In this document: positions 36,432-41,667 of the stretch, in pieces
Layout of the letters: the number at the start of each line of letters is the position of its first letter
Numbering within the stretch: the first letter of the stretch is position 1
Source of the DNA: an uncultured Myxococcales bacterium
GTDB lineage: Bacteria > Myxococcota_A > Polyangia > Polyangiales > Polyangiaceae
Length of the DNA stretch: 41,667 bases
Assembly: GCA_937902985.1 (NCBI GenBank)
Contig: CALFNG010000494.1
Coordinates: 1-41,667, forward strand
Direction: 5' to 3'
The notes under the pieces: model-generated
Database searches by the model: none
The model's input: only the letters and a program-made list of their open reading frames with translations
What the model was told of the DNA's origin: nothing
Translations under genes and position numbers: made by a program

Positions 36432-36584
36432 CAAGGCCCTGCCGATCCTACCGTCGCTGCTCAGCGCCGCGCCCCAGAGCCGCGGCGGGCGGGCGCAGGC
36501 GGACGCGTTCTCGTCGCTCTTCCAGACCAGGTACGCCGAGCCGTCGGTATCGACGAAGGGGCTCGGATCGATCGATCCGCAGAA
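36432..36584 (-). pseudogene. Glycoside hydrolase family 43 relic
   Basis: On the minus strand, from 36584 downward, one frame reads [20 protein letters not shown] followed by WKSDENA and, after a gap, [10 protein letters not shown]. The G-x-IDPxxFxDxDGxxYLxW motif is the second-blade signature of GH43 arabinanases and xylosidases, including the Asp that modulates the catalytic acid. The frame has no start codon and decays on both sides. It is thus a fragment of about 50 residues of a former CAZyme gene, 147 bases upstream of carB. Similarity is by motif only. Confidence 0.65.
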
Positions 36585-36730
36585 GCTCTGCGCTCCAGGG
36601 TGTGGGCGTCGCGCCGGGCGTCAGGCATCGGCAGCCCGAGAAGCCGTGGCGTCACTCGCGGACGGGGTTGGGCCGTCTGCCCGCTTCCCCTACCCCTCCG
36701 TCGCCCGTCCTGCTAATTCGCCCCCCCAGC
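36585..36730. promoter_or_regulatory. Upstream region of carB
   Basis: The last part of a 465-base gap (36266-36730) with no functional gene. It must contain the carB promoter if carB is not read from farther upstream. No PyrR or attenuator-like hairpin with a T-run and no ribosome-binding site better than a weak purine stretch could be seen. Confidence 0.3.
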
Positions 36731-39700
36731 ATGCCGCGCCGCACTGACCTCCAGCGCATCCTCCTCATCGGCGCCGGCCCCATCGTCATCGGGCAGGCCT
36801 GCGAGTTCGACTACTCCGGGACCCAGGGCGCAAAATCGCTGCGCGAAGAGGGGTACGACGTCATCCTGGTCAACTCGAACCCGGCGACCATCATGACCGA
36901 TCCGGAGCTCGCTGCCCGGACGTACGTCGAGCCGCTCGAGTGGCGGACCGTCGCGGCGATCATCGAGCGCGAGCGTCCCCAGGCAATCCTTCCGACCCTC
37001 GGGGGACAGACGGGCCTGAACCTCGCGATGCGGCTCATGAAGGAGGGGGTCCTCGACAGGTACGGCGTCGAGATGCTCGGGGCCCGACCCGACTCGATCG
37101 ACAAGGCCGAAGACCGGGCGCTCTTCAAGGCGGCGATGGAGAAGATCGGGCTGTCGTGCCCGCAGTCCGGGGCGGCGCATTCCGTCGAGGAGGCGCGCGA
37201 GATCGTCAAGAAGACCGGGTTCCCGGCCATCTTGCGGCCGAGCTTCACCATGGGGGGCTCCGGGGGCGGCATCGCGTACACCCAGGGCGAGTTCGACGAG
37301 AAGGTCGCGTGGGCGCTGGCGCAGTCGCCGACGCACGAGTGCCTCATCGAAGAGAGCGTCCTCGGATGGAAAGAGTTCGAGCTCGAGGTCATGCGAGACC
37401 GGGCCGACAACTTCATCGTCGTGTGCTCGATCGAGAACATCGACCCGATGGGCGTCCACACCGGCGACTCCATCACCGTCGCGCCCGCGATGACGCTGAC
37501 CGACCGGGAATACCAGCGCTTGCGTGACGCGGCGCGGGCGGTCATGACCGAGATCGGCGTCGAGACCGGCGGCGCGAACGTGCAGTTCTCGGTCGACTCC
37601 AAGTCCGGGAAGTTCCACGTCATCGAGATGAACCCGCGCGTATCCCGCAGCTCGGCGCTCGCCAGCAAGGCGACCGGCTATCCCATCGCCAAGATCGCGG
37701 CGAAGCTCGCGGTCGGGTACACGCTCGACGAGCTCAAGAACGACATCACGCGCACGTCGGCCGCGTTCGAGCCCGTGATTGACTACGTGGTCGTCAAGTG
37801 GCCGCGGTTCGCGTTCGAGAAGTTCCCCGGCGCCGACGAGACGCTCGGCACCCAGATGAAGAGCGTCGGCGAGTCGATGAGCATCGGCCGCACCTTCTGC
37901 GAGGCCCTCCAGAAGGCGGCGCGCTCGCTCGAGACGGGCAAAGACGGCCTCGTCTCGCTCTTCGGCCGCGTCGACTACCGCGCGCTGGCCGAGCCGAAGC
38001 GAAAGCGCGACCTCTCGATGGAAGCGCCCGACTTCGAGACGCCGAAGACGCTGCCGCCGGCGACCGACGACGAGACCCGGCGCGCGCTCGAGAAGCTCGT
38101 GGCGACGCCAACTGCGGACCGCCTCTTTTACCTGGTCGACGCCATGCGCGCGGGCCTCACCGAGGTCGAGCTCCACGCCCTGACGGCCATCGACCCCTGG
38201 TTCCTCGCGCAGTTCCGTCGCCTCCTGACGACCGAAGAGCAGCTGAAGCGCGGTGAAACGGGGCCCAACCAGATCCGTGCCGCCAAGCGTCTCGGCTTCA
38301 GCGACCGACAGATCGCGACCCTGACGTCGAGCAACGAAGACGCGGTCCGAAAGCTGCGCCTCTCGCAGGGCACCCGCGCCGTCTACGCGCGCGTCGACAC
38401 CTGCGCGGCCGAATTCGTGGCGCTGACGCCGTACCTCTACTCGACGTACGAGACGGAGAGCGAGTCCGCGCCCGATCCGAAGCGGCGCAAGGTGGTCATT
38501 CTCGGCGGCGGCCCGAACCGCATCGGGCAGGGGATCGAGTTCGACTACTGCTGCGTTCACGCCGTCATGGCCCTGCGCGAGGCGGGCTTCGAGACCGTGA
38601 TGGTCAACTGCAACCCGGAGACCGTCTCGACCGACTACGACACCTCCGACCGCCTGTACTTCGAGCCGCTGACGCTCGAAGACGTGCTCAATATCGTCGA
38701 CGAAGAGAAGCCCGAGGGGGTCATCGTGCAGTTCGGCGGGCAGACGCCGCTGAAGCTCGCGGTGCCGCTCGAGAAGCGCGGCGTGCGGCTCCTGGGCACG
38801 AGCGCCGACGCCATCGACCGCGCCGAAGAGCGGGGACGGTTCGACGAGCTCCTGACCAAGCTGGCGCTCAAGCGGCCGCGCAGCGGTATTGCCACCTCAC
38901 CCGAGGAGGCTGTCAAGATCGCCGAGGGCCTCGGGTACCCCGTGCTGGTGCGTCCGAGCTACGTGCTGGGCGGCCGCGCGATGATGATCGTCTACGCCCG
39001 GAGCGAGCTCGACGTCTTCGTGATGCGCGCGTTCGAAGCCGCGCGCGAGGCCGGAACGCAGACGATCCTGGTCGACGAGTTCCTCAAGGACGCGATCGAG
39101 ATCGACGTCGACGTAGTGTCCGACGGCAAGCGGTGCGTGATGGGCGGCGTCATGCAGCACATCGAAGAGGCGGGCGTGCACTCGGGCGACAGCTCAAGCG
39201 TCTTGCCGCCGCACTCGCTGCCCCGCGAGATCGTGGCGAGCATCGAGGAGCAGTCGCGGATGCTCGCTCTCGAGCTCGGCGTTGTCGGCCTCATGAACGT
39301 GCAGTTCGCGGTCAAGGGCGGCGAAGTCTACATCCTCGAGGTGAACCCGCGCGCGAGCCGCACGGTGCCGTTCGTCTCCAAGGCCACCGGCCGGCCGCTG
39401 GCGAAGATCGCCGCCATGCTGATGGTCGGCAAGACGCTCGACGAGCTCGGGATCCACGACCTTCCCCCGCCGAAGTACACGAGCGTCAAGGAGAGCGTGT
39501 TCCCGTTCGCGAAGTTCCCCGGGGCCGATACGATCCTCGGCCCCGAGATGCGCTCGACGGGCGAGGTCATGGGTATCGCCGACACGTTCGCGCACGCCTT
39601 CGGCAAGGCGATGCTCGCGAGCGGCATCGAGCTCGCTCTCCCCACGGCCGGGTCGCTTCGCCGCGGCGCCTTCGTCAGCGTCAAAGACGAAGACAAGCCG

Positions 39701-40066
39701 GCGGCCATCCAGATCGGCCGCAGGCTCGCCGGCCTGGGCTTCGAAGTGCTCGCCACGCAGGGCACGGCCGCGGCCCTGGCGCGCGCCAGCATCCCCGCGA
39801 AGGTCGTGAAGAAGGTGAACGAGGGCTCACCCCACGTGGTCGACACGATTCGAAGCGGCACGGTCGCCATCGTGGTCAACACGACCATCGGCGCGAAGGA
39901 GGTGCACGACAGCTATTCGCTGCGTCGTCAGACGCTCCTCGCGAACATCCCGTACTTCACCACCATCGCGGCCGCGCTGGCCGCGTGCGACGCACTCGAG
40001 GCGTCGCGCGACGACGTCGACGTGCACGTCCGCTCGCTCCAGGAGTGGGCTGGCGGCGGGGCCTAG
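36731..40066 (+). CDS. carB: Carbamoyl-phosphate synthase large subunit
   Basis: A 1111-residue enzyme, slightly longer than the usual 1070-1080. It makes carbamoyl phosphate from bicarbonate, two ATP and ammonia supplied by CarA, feeding arginine and pyrimidine synthesis. The start [20 protein letters not shown] is the family N-terminus. The two homologous halves are plain: ATP-grasp 1 ([35 protein letters not shown]) and ATP-grasp 2 ([35 protein letters not shown]), each preceded by a [15 protein letters not shown]-like carboxyphosphate loop. The C-terminal MGS-like regulatory domain follows ([24 protein letters not shown]). carA is not in the window. An apparent N-terminal extension back to 36206 is only an open frame. 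Confidence 0.99.
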   Translation: MPRRTDLQRILLIGAGPIVIGQACEFDYSGTQGAKSLREEGYDVILVNSNPATIMTDPELAARTYVEPLEWRTVAAIIERERPQAILPTLGGQTGLNLAMRLMKEGVLDRYGVEMLGARPDSIDKAEDRALFKAAMEKIGLSCPQSGAAHSVEEAREIVKKTGFPAILRPSFTMGGSGGGIAYTQGEFDEKVAWALAQSPTHECLIEESVLGWKEFELEVMRDRADNFIVVCSIENIDPMGVHTGDSITVAPAMTLTDREYQRLRDAARAVMTEIGVETGGANVQFSVDSKSGKFHVIEMNPRVSRSSALASKATGYPIAKIAAKLAVGYTLDELKNDITRTSAAFEPVIDYVVVKWPRFAFEKFPGADETLGTQMKSVGESMSIGRTFCEALQKAARSLETGKDGLVSLFGRVDYRALAEPKRKRDLSMEAPDFETPKTLPPATDDETRRALEKLVATPTADRLFYLVDAMRAGLTEVELHALTAIDPWFLAQFRRLLTTEEQLKRGETGPNQIRAAKRLGFSDRQIATLTSSNEDAVRKLRLSQGTRAVYARVDTCAAEFVALTPYLYSTYETESESAPDPKRRKVVILGGGPNRIGQGIEFDYCCVHAVMALREAGFETVMVNCNPETVSTDYDTSDRLYFEPLTLEDVLNIVDEEKPEGVIVQFGGQTPLKLAVPLEKRGVRLLGTSADAIDRAEERGRFDELLTKLALKRPRSGIATSPEEAVKIAEGLGYPVLVRPSYVLGGRAMMIVYARSELDVFVMRAFEAAREAGTQTILVDEFLKDAIEIDVDVVSDGKRCVMGGVMQHIEEAGVHSGDSSSVLPPHSLPREIVASIEEQSRMLALELGVVGLMNVQFAVKGGEVYILEVNPRASRTVPFVSKATGRPLAKIAAMLMVGKTLDELGIHDLPPPKYTSVKESVFPFAKFPGADTILGPEMRSTGEVMGIADTFAHAFGKAMLASGIELALPTAGSLRRGAFVSVKDEDKPAAIQIGRRLAGLGFEVLATQGTAAALARASIPAKVVKKVNEGSPHVVDTIRSGTVAIVVNTTIGAKEVHDSYSLRRQTLLANIPYFTTIAAALAACDALEASRDDVDVHVRSLQEWAGGGA

Positions 40067-40125
40067 ATCAACCAGCGGCGTCGCAGAAGGACCCGGTCTC
40101 GACTGGACCCGAAGGGTGGGGCGCG

Positions 40126-41397
40126 TCAGCGGTTGCGTGACGGCAGCGCGAGGACCTCCAGCCCGCGGGCCGCAATCTCCACGTCGTCTTCGAGGACGCC
40201 GCGGATGAGCGCGCGCGCCTCGGCGTCGCGATCGCACGCGAGCACCTGCGCGACGCGCGTCTTCGCCTCTTCCGGGGCGACACGAGCGAGGACCCGCGCG
40301 GCCGCGGCGCGCACGCGCACCGGCACGTCCGGGTTCTCGAGGGCCGTCCAGAGGTCCTTCGGATCGAGATCGCTTCCGCGGTAAGCGTCGGCGGACGAGG
40401 CGGTCGCGATCGACGCGGCGGCCATGTCGACCCGCTCGAGCCACGCCCGCTCGCTCTCGCTGCGGGGCGCGAGACGGGCGAGCGGGCTCGGGAGCGCGGG
40501 CGGCGGCGGCCCCTCGCCACGGGCGCGGGCGGCCGCCGAGAGCACCTGCGCCGCAAGATGCTCGCGCTCTTCGGGCAGCGATCGGCCCATAGGCACCATG
40601 ACGGGGCCGGAGTTCGTGGTCAGCAAGACCCCGGCGTCGTCGACGCTCGCGGCGCGCACTTCGGCGTAGCGAATCGGGGGGATCCATGCGGGCATCTCGG
40701 TGAAGCGGATGCCGGCCGACGTGAGCGCCACGCGCGGGCCGTGAGGCTCTTCGAGGCACGCGACGAGCATCGCCACCACGGTGATCGGGATGATGACGAG
40801 CCCGAGGGTGAGCCCGACCAGGGTGAGGTCGGCGGCCGCGCAGACCGCGATCGCCAACCAGGCGATCGCGAGGAGCGTCGAGCCCTGCAGGGCCACGCTC
40901 CGCACGCGCGTGGGCCACGCGACCTCACCGAACCCGAAATGGCCCAGCCCGAGCGGCCGACGAACGGCGTCGAGATCGGCCTCGCTCGCGAAATCGAGGA
41001 CGAGGGGGCGGTCGGTCGACCCGCGGCGCACGATTGCGAGCGCCACCCCGCCCGCCGTGCGCGCGGTGGAGGCCGCCACGACGTCGGACGCGTGGACCGG
41101 CTGGTCGAGGAGACCGGCCTCGACGATCTCGATCGAGCCCGGATGGACGCGAACGCCCGCCTCCCGTGCGCGGAAGCGCAGGCGGATCACCCGGCGGGCG
41201 AAGAAGAGCGCGGCGCCCAGAAGCAACCCGGTCGCACGGAGCCCCGCGACCAGCGGCGCGATCGGCGAGAAGAGGATGAGCACCGCGGCGATGGTGGGCG
41301 TGACCCGCCGCAGCCAGCGGGGGCCGGTGGGATCACACACTCGCGCGCGCACCATCTCCTCCATCTTGGCCGCGCCGCGTCGTCCTGCAACGGACAT
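40126..41397 (-). CDS. Membrane protein with C-terminal HEAT-like helices
   Basis: A 423-residue protein from ATG 41397 (GAGG four bases upstream; ATG 41364 is an alternative). Two pairs of hydrophobic helices (about 33-68 and 170-215) alternate with soluble beta-rich segments (GVRVHPGSIEIVEAGLLDQP; RVALTSAGIRFTEMPAWIPP) that look like the small PH-like domains found in bacterial membrane proteins. The C-terminal third is Ala/Arg-rich and helical with repeats resembling HEAT motifs (DLWTALENPDVPVRVRAAAA, ARVLARVAPEEAKTRVAQVL). No enzyme motif. It converges on carB with 59 bases between stops. I do not recognise a named family. Confidence 0.78.
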   Translation of the reverse strand: MSVAGRRGAAKMEEMVRARVCDPTGPRWLRRVTPTIAAVLILFSPIAPLVAGLRATGLLLGAALFFARRVIRLRFRAREAGVRVHPGSIEIVEAGLLDQPVHASDVVAASTARTAGGVALAIVRRGSTDRPLVLDFASEADLDAVRRPLGLGHFGFGEVAWPTRVRSVALQGSTLLAIAWLAIAVCAAADLTLVGLTLGLVIIPITVVAMLVACLEEPHGPRVALTSAGIRFTEMPAWIPPIRYAEVRAASVDDAGVLLTTNSGPVMVPMGRSLPEEREHLAAQVLSAAARARGEGPPPPALPSPLARLAPRSESERAWLERVDMAAASIATASSADAYRGSDLDPKDLWTALENPDVPVRVRAAAARVLARVAPEEAKTRVAQVLACDRDAEARALIRGVLEDDVEIAARGLEVLALPSRNR

Positions 41398-41436
41398 CGG
41401 CCTCGCGGTTCACGATCGTTCCCGCCGCGCTATTCC

Positions 41437-41472
41437 TGGGATGAGTCCCGGGATGAGTCCCGGGATGAGACG
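41437..41472. repeat. Three tandem copies of a 12-bp repeat
   Basis: The unit CGGGATGAGTCC occurs as TGGGATGAGTCC (41437), CGGGATGAGTCC (41449) and CGGGATGAGACG (41461). It sits 45-80 bases upstream of the start of the FliJ-like gene, in the gap between divergent genes, and could be a regulator-binding site or a slippage product. Confidence 0.75.
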
Positions 41473-41516
41473 ATCGGTCTCACCTCGACCGACCCTGCGG
41501 TATGCTTGGCCCGCCG

Positions 41517-41667
41517 ATGCCGAAATACCCGCTCGAGCCTCTCGTCGCGCTCCGCGAAAAGAAGGTCGAAGAAGCCACGACCGAGCTCGCCGGGGCGATG
41601 CGCCGGCGTGAGGCCGCGGCCAGCGCTCTGGGCGCGGCCGAGGCGCGTCGGGAGGCCGCGGCTCGCC
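41517..41667 (+). CDS. FliJ/type III export chaperone-like protein (3'-partial)
   Basis: The first 50 residues of a protein cut by the window edge. The start MPKYPLEPLVALREKKVEEA followed by an Ala/Arg/Glu heptad-like helix matches the N-terminus of FliJ and of SctO/YscO proteins, coiled-coil stalk partners of the flagellar or type III export ATPase. The N-terminal PLEPLVALRE is the best clue. A coiled coil clearly continues past the edge. No ribosome-binding site better than a weak one was seen. Other short coiled-coil proteins are possible, so the call is tentative. Confidence 0.6.
   Translation, partial: MPKYPLEPLVALREKKVEEATTELAGAMRRREAAASALGAAEARREAAAR

Noticed and set aside
36206-36730. 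A long N-terminal extension of carB
   Set aside because: The family begins at MPRRTDLQ; the upstream residues are Arg-rich and cross the GH43 relic on the other strand.

Overview
The window looks like chromosome of a high-GC myxobacterium (Myxococcota, probably Polyangia). The evidence is indirect: many lipoproteins with long Ser/Gly/Asp-rich linkers after the lipobox cysteine, two MYXO-CTERM-like C-termini (short Cys-rich motif, hydrophobic helix, Arg cluster), a tandem-domain Ser/Thr kinase, an ECF sigma/FecR-TPR operon and frequent stop/start overlaps. There is no rRNA, tRNA, CRISPR array or complete mobile element that I can see.

Layout. (1) 1-1610: the 3' part of a multi-pass membrane protein. 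(2) 1666-17923: a 16-kb block bounded on each side by a decayed transposase fragment of the same family in the same orientation. It holds a coupled minus-strand operon (ECF sigma factor, FecR/TPR membrane protein, secreted barrel-like protein), a second coupled minus-strand set (CBM-like lipoprotein, MYXO-CTERM beta-propeller, PQQ-repeat lipoprotein) and a plus-strand run (GH31 lipoprotein, second CBM-like lipoprotein, 3-keto-disaccharide hydrolase-like lipoprotein, GH39 protein with MYXO-CTERM, SUMF1-fold lipoprotein). Nearly every product is secreted and membrane-anchored. I read it as a surface-displayed glycan-degradation locus with its own sigma switch and no SusC/SusD.

(3) 18-22.7 kb: a conserved hypothetical, DoxX, a Cys-rich secreted protein overlapping a dihaem cytochrome c lipoprotein, a GFA-family zinc protein and a small secreted protein. 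(4) 22.8-23.2 kb: an unusual GATC-rich 22-nt repeat array with perfect inverted repeats. (5) 23.2-31.3 kb: a damaged hypothetical gene, a MazF-type toxin divergent from a ribbon-helix-helix antitoxin, a methyltransferase, a dual-kinase-domain protein, a histidine phosphatase, a coupled pair of membrane proteins and a receiver-domain relic. (6) 31.4-36.7 kb: a large conserved protein with nucleoside-phosphorylase-like features, a Cys-rich secreted remnant, a frameshifted VOC gene, a copper-monooxygenase-like lipoprotein preceded by a 22-nt tandem repeat, two small genes and a GH43 relic. (7) 36.7-41.7 kb: carB, a membrane protein and the start of a FliJ-like gene.

All functional names come from reading motifs by eye; no database search was run. 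Where a start codon is uncertain the entry says so.
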